From positions 51,658 through 115,657 of the forward strand of contig JAEEHW010000134.1 in the NCBI GenBank assembly GCA_016281055.1: a stretch of DNA of 64,000 nt, read 5' to 3'. Position numbers and translations under genes: made by a program. Each line of letters begins with the position of its first letter. The stretch's first letter is position 1. The notes beneath the pieces are model-generated. The model saw only the letters and a program-made list of their open reading frames with translations. It did not search any database and was not told the origin of the DNA. Below are positions 24,285 to 32,010 of the stretch, piece by piece. Source of the DNA: Prevotella sp. GTDB taxonomy: Bacteria > Bacteroidota > Bacteroidia > Bacteroidales > Bacteroidaceae.

Positions 24285-27047
24285 ATGATAACCCGACTAT
24301 TACTCTCTCTCCTCCTCGCCATCATCACGCTGGCGGCAGATGCCCAGACGTGCACGGTGAGAGGAAGGGTATATACAGAACACGATGGCGAGGCGGCAAG
24401 CTTCGCCATCGTGAGTATTAATTCGCAGGAACTAAAGACCGTCTGCGACATCAACGGACGCTTCGAACTGCACGGCGTGCCAGTGGGCAAGCAGGTAATA
24501 GAGGCGGAATGCCTCGGATATGCAACCACGAAGCATACCTTCACGGCATCGCAGGGCATGGCTGACATCCGTCTGACCCTGAAGAACAACAGCTTCGCCC
24601 TGCCCGAACTGCAGGTGATGGCAAAGAAAAGCCGCATGGGCAAGGTACTTGTTGACGAGACGGCGCTGGAGTACATACAGCCCACGTCGCTGGCCGACGT
24701 GATGCTCTTGTTGCCCGGCTCGGTGTATAAGGAGAACAACCTGACACAGTTTTCGCAGATATCGTCGCGACAGGTGGGCACGGATGCCAACACGTCGCTC
24801 GGCGTGGGCGTGGTGACCGACGGCGCACCGATGACCAACGACGGCGTGCGCACGCAGCTCGTGGGCGTGACCTCCAACTCGTCGGGCAGCAGCGACGGCG
24901 AGATAAAGAGTCGCACGGGCATGAACCAGGGTGCCGACATGCGCATGATTTCCACCGACCACATACAGAGCGTGGAGTTTACGCGCGGCATATCGTCGGC
25001 ACGCTACGGCAACCTATCAAGCGGCATGATAAGCATACAGTCGAAGCACGGCGTAACACCCCTGCGCATCCGACTGAAAAGCGACCTGAAGAACACCCTG
25101 GCATACGTGGGCAAGGGATTCCGCCTTGGAGAAAAGGCCGGCACACTGCATGCCGGACTGGATTTCCTGCACTCTATCGACGACATACGCGAGGAGATGG
25201 ACAAGTTTTCACGACTGACGGGACAGCTGTATTACAATAACCAGCTGATGCTGGGCGCATACAGGCTCAACCTTGATGCGCGCCTGAGCCAGACGCTGAC
25301 CGTCAGCAAAATGAAGAAAGACGAACTGACATACGAGTATGACGAGCTATACAAGGCCGACTACTCGCGCACGGCGCTGATGCTGAAGGGTGGGCTGACG
25401 CTGGGCAAGCCGTGGATGGACCAGCTGGAGATGGTATTGCAGGCAGACTATACCCGCGACCGCATTACGCGCCACCGCATGGTGCTATCTGGCACAGGTC
25501 CGCTCAACGTGCCGCTGGCCCATGAGGAGGGCGAGCACGAGGGCATATACCTGCCGCGCAAGTATTACAGCGACTTTTACATCGACAACAAGCCACTCAA
25601 CATCTATGCGCAGCTGAATGCCGTGTCGCGCCTTGCGCTCATGAGGCACACGATGCTTAACATGCAGTATGGTCTGGAATACACCAACGTGAAGAACCAC
25701 GGACAGGGGGCTGTCATAGAAGACGAGACGCGACCGCCGTTTCCCTACGACAACTCATACATGCGCCCGCGCCCCAACTGGGCCATACCGTCGCTGGGCA
25801 CGGGGGCAGCCTACATGCAGGCCGACTTCATATATGATGACAGGCAGCGCAACGTCGTCACGCTGTCACTGGGCGGACGACTGACCGAGATGATGAACCT
25901 GCCTTCAGACTATTACCTGCACCGCCGTGTGCTGGCAGACCCGCGCATGAATGTGTCATACACCTATGGTGCGCAGTGGAAGCACACGCTGCGCATGGGC
26001 TACGGCACGGAGAGCAAACTGCCCACGCTCGACTATCTCTATCCGGAGAAGCTATACAAGGACTTCTACATGCTCAATGCCTACACCTATGACCCGCAAT
26101 ACCGCCACCTGATAACATATACAAACATCTTTGACGTGACCAACACGCAACTCAAGGCCAACAAGAACCATAAGTTTGAGGTGGGATATGACCTGGACTA
26201 CAGGGGCTTCAGCCTGTCGCTGACGGGATTCTATGAGAAGTCAGACCATGGCTTCGAGTATTTCAGGCAATACATGCCGCTAACCTATGACCTGTATCAG
26301 ACACTGCGCGAAGGCGTGGACATCAGCGGCCGCACTCCGCAGAAGGAGGATTACGAGCATGAGCGATACACAGTCTTTACTACGGCGAGTCGTGTGCAGA
26401 ACTCAAGCAAGGTGACGAAGCGCGGACTGGAGTACCGCATCATCTTCCCACGCATAAAGAGCCTGCTGACAACGGTGGAGGTAAACGGTGCATACTACAA
26501 GACGGAGTATGCCTCGTCGTTGCCTGAGTATTACTATCCCGACGTCAGAATAGGCGGCAAGGAATATCCATACGTCTGCATATACGACCGCGATGCGCGC
26601 ACGGTGTATTCAAGGTTCAACTCAAACGTATGGTTCAACACCCACATACCGATGTTCAAACTCTTCATAACAAACTTCTTCCAGATAGTGTGGTATAACT
26701 CTTCGCAGTACAAGGACACTCACGACATGGTGCCGGTGAAATACATTGATTCCGACGGACTGGTGCATGACATGGATGATGCCATGCGCACCCTCATAGC
26801 TGCCGACGACCCAGTGGTGCGCTATTTCAAGCAGACGCTCGATCCTGCCAAATATGCATTGACGAAGAAACCTGTTTCGCTGCTGTGGAACATCAAGGCC
26901 ACAAAGGAATTCAAACGCGGCACGAAACTGTCGTTCTTCGTCAACGGACTACTCGACGTGAGTCCGGCATACGTAAGTGGCACAAGCATTACGAAACGCG
27001 AATGGCACGACCCGTACTTCGGACTGGAACTGTATGTTAATTTATAG
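24285..27047 (+). CDS. TonB-dependent receptor with N-terminal carboxypeptidase-regulatory-like domain
   Basis: A 920-residue outer-membrane receptor. Signal peptide 1-20; residues about 22-105 form a CarboxypepD_reg-like domain (CTVRGRVYTEHDGEAASFAI, then FELHGVPVGKQVIEAECLGY). The plug follows (LADVMLLLPGSVYKENNL, IQSVEFTRGISSARYGNLSS) and then a long barrel ending YFGLELYVNL. It is not a SusC-type receptor and no SusD follows. Position after the lipoprotein gene and before an outer-membrane barrel gene suggests the three form one uptake complex. Substrate is not readable; metal or siderophore is inferred from the operon. Confidence 0.87.
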   Translation: MITRLLLSLLLAIITLAADAQTCTVRGRVYTEHDGEAASFAIVSINSQELKTVCDINGRFELHGVPVGKQVIEAECLGYATTKHTFTASQGMADIRLTLKNNSFALPELQVMAKKSRMGKVLVDETALEYIQPTSLADVMLLLPGSVYKENNLTQFSQISSRQVGTDANTSLGVGVVTDGAPMTNDGVRTQLVGVTSNSSGSSDGEIKSRTGMNQGADMRMISTDHIQSVEFTRGISSARYGNLSSGMISIQSKHGVTPLRIRLKSDLKNTLAYVGKGFRLGEKAGTLHAGLDFLHSIDDIREEMDKFSRLTGQLYYNNQLMLGAYRLNLDARLSQTLTVSKMKKDELTYEYDELYKADYSRTALMLKGGLTLGKPWMDQLEMVLQADYTRDRITRHRMVLSGTGPLNVPLAHEEGEHEGIYLPRKYYSDFYIDNKPLNIYAQLNAVSRLALMRHTMLNMQYGLEYTNVKNHGQGAVIEDETRPPFPYDNSYMRPRPNWAIPSLGTGAAYMQADFIYDDRQRNVVTLSLGGRLTEMMNLPSDYYLHRRVLADPRMNVSYTYGAQWKHTLRMGYGTESKLPTLDYLYPEKLYKDFYMLNAYTYDPQYRHLITYTNIFDVTNTQLKANKNHKFEVGYDLDYRGFSLSLTGFYEKSDHGFEYFRQYMPLTYDLYQTLREGVDISGRTPQKEDYEHERYTVFTTASRVQNSSKVTKRGLEYRIIFPRIKSLLTTVEVNGAYYKTEYASSLPEYYYPDVRIGGKEYPYVCIYDRDARTVYSRFNSNVWFNTHIPMFKLFITNFFQIVWYNSSQYKDTHDMVPVKYIDSDGLVHDMDDAMRTLIAADDPVVRYFKQTLDPAKYALTKKPVSLLWNIKATKEFKRGTKLSFFVNGLLDVSPAYVSGTSITKREWHDPYFGLELYVNL

Positions 27048-27191
27048 GGGGGAGATAGGGGGAGTTAAGGGGAGTTAGAGGAGTTAAGGGACATGTGTGT
27101 CAGACTAATGGATAAGTAAAACGTAATGTCCTTTAACTCCTTAACGGAGCGCAGCAGAGTGATAACTCCCTTTAACTCCCCTTAACTCCTT
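27047..27191. repeat. interspersed hairpin repeat, copy C
   Basis: Left arm GGGGAGTTAAGGGGAGTTAG-like (27047-27089), core from GACATGTGTGTCAGACTAAT to GTAATGTC (27089-27130), right arm of TTTAACTCC units (27131-27191). The innermost arms (GGAGTTAAGGGACAT against ATGTCCTTTAACTCC) pair at 14 of 15 positions. Confidence 0.78.
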
Positions 27192-27217
27192 AAACAAACA
27201 AAAACATCGAATAACGA

Positions 27218-28867
27218 ATGAAACGTATAATATATATAATGATTTGCGTGGTTGCAGCAACGTACGCAGCGGCGCAGGAGCCTGTCAGTCTGTCGCTCTC
27301 ACCAGCAGAACAGCGGCAGACCGCATTTGCCGCCACTGCCGACCGCAGCAGTCACAATGCATTGACGGATAACCCTGCATGGCTTGCTACAAAGCAGTTT
27401 GTGGGCGATACCACAGCGTTGCAGGGACTGGTATATGCCGGTGTGGCGGGCTCTGACAGCGACGGCGACTTCATGCACTATGAGGGCACAGGCACTACCG
27501 ACTGGCGCATAGGAGCCAGTGGCACCTACGTCACGCCGCACAGCGGAACCCTCTCGGGCAGCATACAGTATGCGCGCGGCAAACACCGCAACATCGGGTG
27601 GAGCGCCATGCGTATGCCCGAACTATACTTGCCCTACATCTCTACAGATTCATGCGGCGGCGACTTTAAGTTTGACAGCTACTATGCCGAGGGCGCATAC
27701 TCCTTCAGCATCAACACATGGACGCTGGGGGCGCGTATGTCGTTCTACGGCGAACAGTCGTGGCGACTTACTGATCCTCGTGCGCTGAACAACACCACAT
27801 GGCTGCGCTTTACCGCCGGAGCAACTAAGCAACTGGGGCAGCACCTCGTGATGCTTAGTGCCGGCTACGGGCGCAACAAACAGCATGAGCAACTGCGCTA
27901 TTGGCGTCCGGGACAGCAGGACCGCTTCTTCGTGTGCTATGGCTTCGGACTCTACGATACACGCCAGAGTGCAGTGTCGTTTGGCAAGGCTCGTATGTTC
28001 TACATAGACGAGTTCACCGCACGTCTGCAATATCTCTCACCTGCATCAAAAGCCCTGCGGCTGCATGCCTCGTTAGGATATACCCACCACAGCATGGCGA
28101 CGGAGGAGAGCGATATATACAACCTTTATGAGAGCCGAACCGGCATCATCGAGCCACAGATGGTGCTTGCGTGGCAACCGGATGAGAGATGGACGGTCAC
28201 GCTGGGTGCCAGTGCAAGCATTGAGGCTCGCAAGGGCTATGAGAACATAATAGAGGAATATCTTGCCAATGCCGACTACAACAGTTATGACTTCCGCACC
28301 ATCGACTCGCAGCAGAACTATGTCAGGGATGTGAACACGGCTGATGTCTCGCTGAGTGTCTCAAGGCAGTTCGGCAGGCTTTCACTCACTGTCCTTGGCG
28401 GGATGTCAGCCAACGGCTATGAAGAGAAATACCTCGGCGGCGTGTATAGCATAAAGGTGAATACCTCCATGCCTTACGTCGGACTTGAAACCGGCTGGCA
28501 GGCAGGTCGCCGCGATGTGCTTGCCATGTCACTCCGCTATGGCAAGAGCACCGTAGGTTCGCACCATTACGACGTTTTGATGCAGAACACCAAGGTGAAG
28601 CACCTCGACTTTCAGCAGGCTTTCGCACCCTACGCCTATCGTGTGGCAGACCTGACGAAGTTCGCTCTTTCCCTCTCATGGGAGCACAGTCTCGCTCACC
28701 TCACCGTAGGATTGTCGGCAAGCTATTATTCAGCCAGCGGCGACCGTCTGACAGACGCTGTATATACCGGTACCATAGGCTATACCTCCACCGCCCCTAT
28801 GATTTCCGTTAATCCCGATGCTCACAGAGAGCACAGGGGCAGCCTTACAGCATATGTGAGGTTCTGA
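27218..28867 (+). CDS. outer-membrane beta-barrel protein, DUF6850-like
   Basis: A 549-residue exported protein (signal peptide 1-20) consisting of alternating aromatic strands and ending in SLTAYVRF with a terminal Phe, as in outer-membrane barrels. No plug or TonB box is present, so it is not a gated receptor. It follows the TonB receptor by a repeat-filled gap and closes the operon. I associate it with the barrel family labelled DUF6850 that accompanies DUF4876-type lipoproteins; this is recalled, not searched. Role unknown. Confidence 0.72.
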   Translation: MKRIIYIMICVVAATYAAAQEPVSLSLSPAEQRQTAFAATADRSSHNALTDNPAWLATKQFVGDTTALQGLVYAGVAGSDSDGDFMHYEGTGTTDWRIGASGTYVTPHSGTLSGSIQYARGKHRNIGWSAMRMPELYLPYISTDSCGGDFKFDSYYAEGAYSFSINTWTLGARMSFYGEQSWRLTDPRALNNTTWLRFTAGATKQLGQHLVMLSAGYGRNKQHEQLRYWRPGQQDRFFVCYGFGLYDTRQSAVSFGKARMFYIDEFTARLQYLSPASKALRLHASLGYTHHSMATEESDIYNLYESRTGIIEPQMVLAWQPDERWTVTLGASASIEARKGYENIIEEYLANADYNSYDFRTIDSQQNYVRDVNTADVSLSVSRQFGRLSLTVLGGMSANGYEEKYLGGVYSIKVNTSMPYVGLETGWQAGRRDVLAMSLRYGKSTVGSHHYDVLMQNTKVKHLDFQQAFAPYAYRVADLTKFALSLSWEHSLAHLTVGLSASYYSASGDRLTDAVYTGTIGYTSTAPMISVNPDAHREHRGSLTAYVRF

Positions 28868-28881
28868 AAGTAAAATTGATT

Positions 28882-29202
28882 GGGAAGAAAGAAGAAGGAA
28901 GGTTTATTAGTAAAACAAGCAAACCTACAACTTTCATCAATCCACCCTTCATCCAAAAACATCAATCCACCCTTCAACTCTTCAATTCTTTAATTCTTCA
29001 ATTATACAAATAAAATACCTAAATTGTTATTCTGGGCATCGCAGACGGCATGATAAAAACCTCATTTTTAGGTATTGTGGGGAAGGGGGAAAAGCAGTAA
29101 CTTTGCACTCAGAAATGAAGAAGGTTGGAGGGAATAAGGAGGAATGTTTATTAGTAAAACAAGCAAACCTTCAGCTTTCATCAATCCATCCTTTATCCAA
29201 AA
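28882..29202. repeat. paired repeats flanking the flavodoxin promoter
   Basis: 28887-28955 and about 29117-29202 share a core TTTATTAGTAAAACAAGCAA followed by ACTTTCATCAATCCA, each with a purine-rich left arm (GAAGAAGG) and a pyrimidine-rich right arm. They lie on either side of promoter element copy 2, so this 359-base gap is filled by repeats and promoter; no gene is seen. Confidence 0.65.
29007..29110 (+). promoter_or_regulatory. 104-base operator/promoter element, copy 2 (flavodoxin operon)
   Basis: Matches copy 1 except for four changes in a 6-base patch (29047-29052) and one near the spacer. It holds -33 TTG (29075-29077), a 20-base spacer, -7 TAACTTTGC (29098-29106), and the dyad AAAACCT (29056-29062) / AGGTATT (29070-29076). 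The flavodoxin ATG is about 117 bases downstream. Confidence 0.72.
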
Positions 29203-29226
29203 TATTAACGTTAAAAAAGAAAGAAA

Positions 29227-29721
29227 ATGAAAAAGACTATTGTAGTATTTGGCAGTTCTACGGGAACTTGCGAAGGAATTGCTGGCGACATCGCTGCAAA
29301 ACTCGGTACTGAGGCAATCAGTGTCAGCGACCTCACTGCTGACGTGATAGCAGAGAACGAAAACCTCATTCTCGGAACGTCCACATGGGGCGCTGGCGAG
29401 GTGCAGGATGACTGGTATGACGGACTGAAAGTGCTGAAAGGCGCTGACCTCAGCGGCAAGACAGTGGCACTCTTCGGCTGTGGCGACTCGGCATCGTACT
29501 CCGACACCTTCTGCGGTGGCATGGCAGAGATTTACAATGCGGCAAAGGCGGCTGGCGCAAACATCATCGGTGCCGTTGATGCTTCTGAATATAGCTATGA
29601 TGACTCAGAGGCCGTGATTGACGGCAAGTTCGTAGGTCTGGCACTCGACAACGACAACGAGGAGGGCAAGACCGCTGGCCGCATAGATGCGTGGGTGGCT
29701 GCAATCGGTCAGTCATTATGA
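29227..29721 (+). CDS. fldA: flavodoxin
   Basis: A 164-residue FMN-binding electron carrier of the cytoplasm, of usual long-chain flavodoxin size. The phosphate-binding loop is GSSTGTCEGIA (residues 9-19), and the FMN-stacking loops are STWGAGEVQDDW and GCGDSASYSDTFCGG. In many bacteria flavodoxin replaces ferredoxin when iron is scarce. Here it shares its promoter element with the TonB/HMA operon, which supports metal-dependent expression. It is followed by the DUF2023-type gene. Confidence 0.95.
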   Translation: MKKTIVVFGSSTGTCEGIAGDIAAKLGTEAISVSDLTADVIAENENLILGTSTWGAGEVQDDWYDGLKVLKGADLSGKTVALFGCGDSASYSDTFCGGMAEIYNAAKAAGANIIGAVDASEYSYDDSEAVIDGKFVGLALDNDNEEGKTAGRIDAWVAAIGQSL

Positions 29722-29740
29722 ATTTTTAAAAGCTAAAGTA

Positions 29741-30184
29741 ATGAATCCATACAGCGACAACAAAATAGATGCTCCCATCGGCTCTGATGCTCCGATGCGC
29801 GTATTGATGAACCACATATACGAATATCAGAAGGGCGTGCGCCGCATGGTGCTATATACCTTCAACAAGAAGTATATGCACTATGCCGTGGAACGGCTGG
29901 AGCGCCAGGGCATAGACTATGTGGTGTCACCGTTGCAGGGCGACAACGTCAACCTGTTCTTCGGACGCAGGGAGTGCCTGGATGCCATACGCATGATAGT
30001 GGTGCGCCCGCTCAACCAGTTGTCGCCGGAGGAGGACTTCATTCTTGGTGCCCTGCTTGGCTACGACATCTGCATGCAGTGCGAGCGTTATTGCGACCGC
30101 AAGCAGAGGTCGTGTGAAGCCAAGGGGATTTTTCAAAAGCGTACGTCCACGCCTGCCATGACGGTGGCACGCGGCATGGGGTAG
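29741..30184 (+). CDS. DUF2023-type flavodoxin-partner protein
   Basis: A 147-residue cytoplasmic protein with VLMNHIYEYQKGVRRMVLYT, NVNLFFGRRECLDAIR, EEDFILGALLGYDICMQC and a final CDRKQRSC, the pattern of the DUF2023 family that accompanies flavodoxin genes in Bacteroidales. The clustered Cys (QCERYC, then CDRKQRSC) could bind metal. Function unknown; a role in flavodoxin maturation or redox partnering is inference. ATG at 29741 is preferred to the open frame from 29687, which overlaps flavodoxin. The last 52 bases overlap the 3' end of the convergent TonB receptor gene. Confidence 0.78.
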   Translation: MNPYSDNKIDAPIGSDAPMRVLMNHIYEYQKGVRRMVLYTFNKKYMHYAVERLERQGIDYVVSPLQGDNVNLFFGRRECLDAIRMIVVRPLNQLSPEEDFILGALLGYDICMQCERYCDRKQRSCEAKGIFQKRTSTPAMTVARGMG

Positions 30185-32010
30185 CCCTTGTTAATCTCAT
30201 AGCGCTGGGCAAGGAGGTTCTCTCCACGGGCCCATAACTGCAGCATACTGTTCACACGGTAGGCTACAGAAGCGTTGAGGAGACAGAAGGTTTCTTTCTC
30301 TTCTGTCGCGCCTATCATAGTATAAAGGTTGTTTATCATCATAAGGCCTGCGGTGGCTGTCCACTTATTGCAGGAATAGTCAACACCGAGGAATCCCTTG
30401 TATTCGGGGGCGCCAATGACCTTGTTCTTCATGTGGAGGAAGGCATGGTTGGTACTTACGCCCCAGTGGGAGCTGATGCGGTATGAGGCTTCCAGTTCGG
30501 CACCGTAGTTTTCTATCTCGCCGGTGTTGATGTTTTTTGGCGTTCCGTCGGTGGTGACGGTCTGAATCATGTTGTCGCCCTTGATATAGAAAAGGTTGAG
30601 GGCGTAGGTGAGGCTTTTCAGGTTGTGGCGCCACGACAGTTCATAGTTCCACAGGCGCTCGGCCTTGAGTTCTTCGTTGGCTGACTTATAGAGGAACATC
30701 TCCTTTGGGGTGGGGTTGCGGAATCCCTTGCCTGCCATGAACTTTACTTCGCCCGTAGTGACAGGACGTATCACGATGCCGCCCTGCGGTATCCACTCGC
30801 CGCCGGCAACGGAATGGTGGTCGTAGCGCAGACCGGCATCAAGGGTGAGCCACGGTGCCAGTTCCTGACGGAAATCCACATAGCCTGCGACTTCGTTCTC
30901 ATGTGAATGGCAGCTCTGCATCTTGCGCTGCGGGGTGGTCACCACCTCGCCAGTCTCACGGTTGGTATAGTAGGCGTTGCCGTAGATGTGCTGGTAGTCG
31001 AAGCCTGCGGTGACGGTGTTGCCACTGAATAGGTGGGCGCTCTGATAGAGCGAGAAGCCTGCCACGGCATCCTTGGAGCGGAAGAGGTCTGTCTGCGGCT
31101 TGCCGCCGTTGGCGTTGTAGCCATCGTTAATCTTGTGACGTCCGAAGTTGTCGTAGATGCTCAGCGCACCGCTGGTGTTGGCATAGTGGTTTTCTATCAC
31201 GAGGCTGGCGGCGCCGCGAGTAATCCACTGGTCGTTCTCCAACTTGGGGTTGGCAACCTCGCCGGGGTTGCTGGCATTGAAATGGGTGAGGTCGAGGTCG
31301 AGGTAGGTGTTCCAGTGCTGGCTGATGTCATAACCCAGTTTGACGTAGCCGCCGTATTGCTCGAAGCCCATGTTGGGACGGTGGTTGTCGGTGCGGCCGT
31401 ATTGTGCTGCCACGGTGGATGAGAAGCGTCCCTTCCTTATCTGGTTGGAGACCTCTGCCTGCACCGTGCCGTAACTGCCGGCGGCGAGGCTGACGTTGGT
31501 AAATACGCCTTCCTGCCTTGCCTGGCGTGTGACGATATTCATCACGCCTCCCATGGCATTGGTGCCATAGAGCACGGAGGCCGGGCCGCGAACTATCTCC
31601 ACACGCTCAGCCATGAGGGTCTGGTAACTGTCGGAGATGGGGTGTCCGAACACGCCCTGATACTGCGGATGTCCGTCGATAAGCACCAGCATCTGACCAG
31701 CACCGCCTGCAAGTCCGCGCATGCTGATGCCGCCGGCGGCGCCTGTAGAAACGCCGTAGCCCATCATTCCGCGGCTGGTGACGAAGAGCGACGGCACTTG
31801 CTGCATGGCAGTGGGCAATATGTTGGACTGATGCTGCACGGTAAGCGCTTGACGGTCGATGACCGTCACGGTCATGGGCAGGTGCCTGATGTCGGTGGCG
31901 CTGCGGGTGCCGGTGACCACTATCTCCTGCAGTTGCTGGTTGTCGGTCTGTGCATATGCTGCGGCACACACGGACATGGCTGTGAAAGCCGTAAAGAGTT
32001 TACTTTTCAT
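30133..32010 (-). CDS. TonB-dependent receptor, BtuB/HmuR-like
   Basis: A 625-residue outer-membrane receptor: signal peptide ...AAAYA, TonB box LQEIVVTGTRS, plug with GGISMRGLAGGAGQMLVLIDG and VEIVRGPASVLYGTNAMGGV, barrel ending MAGVDVRF. Its compact size and plug resemble vitamin B12 and haem/siderophore receptors more than SusC. It starts 11 bases inside the end of the GH2 gene, so it is translated from the same message as the GH2 and propeller-DUF362 genes, an unusual pairing. Its 3' end overlaps the DUF2023 gene on the other strand. Cargo not identifiable by eye. Confidence 0.88.
   Translation of the reverse strand: MKSKLFTAFTAMSVCAAAYAQTDNQQLQEIVVTGTRSATDIRHLPMTVTVIDRQALTVQHQSNILPTAMQQVPSLFVTSRGMMGYGVSTGAAGGISMRGLAGGAGQMLVLIDGHPQYQGVFGHPISDSYQTLMAERVEIVRGPASVLYGTNAMGGVMNIVTRQARQEGVFTNVSLAAGSYGTVQAEVSNQIRKGRFSSTVAAQYGRTDNHRPNMGFEQYGGYVKLGYDISQHWNTYLDLDLTHFNASNPGEVANPKLENDQWITRGAASLVIENHYANTSGALSIYDNFGRHKINDGYNANGGKPQTDLFRSKDAVAGFSLYQSAHLFSGNTVTAGFDYQHIYGNAYYTNRETGEVVTTPQRKMQSCHSHENEVAGYVDFRQELAPWLTLDAGLRYDHHSVAGGEWIPQGGIVIRPVTTGEVKFMAGKGFRNPTPKEMFLYKSANEELKAERLWNYELSWRHNLKSLTYALNLFYIKGDNMIQTVTTDGTPKNINTGEIENYGAELEASYRISSHWGVSTNHAFLHMKNKVIGAPEYKGFLGVDYSCNKWTATAGLMMINNLYTMIGATEEKETFCLLNASVAYRVNSMLQLWARGENLLAQRYEINKGYPMPRATVMAGVDVRF

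Noticed and set aside
24432-24991. Long antisense frames over the second TonB receptor
   Set aside because: Shadow frames of a well-supported gene; His/Ala/Arg-rich and without start context.
29103-29312. 69-residue frame at the flavodoxin promoter
   Set aside because: It begins in the promoter, crosses the repeat and enters flavodoxin in another frame.
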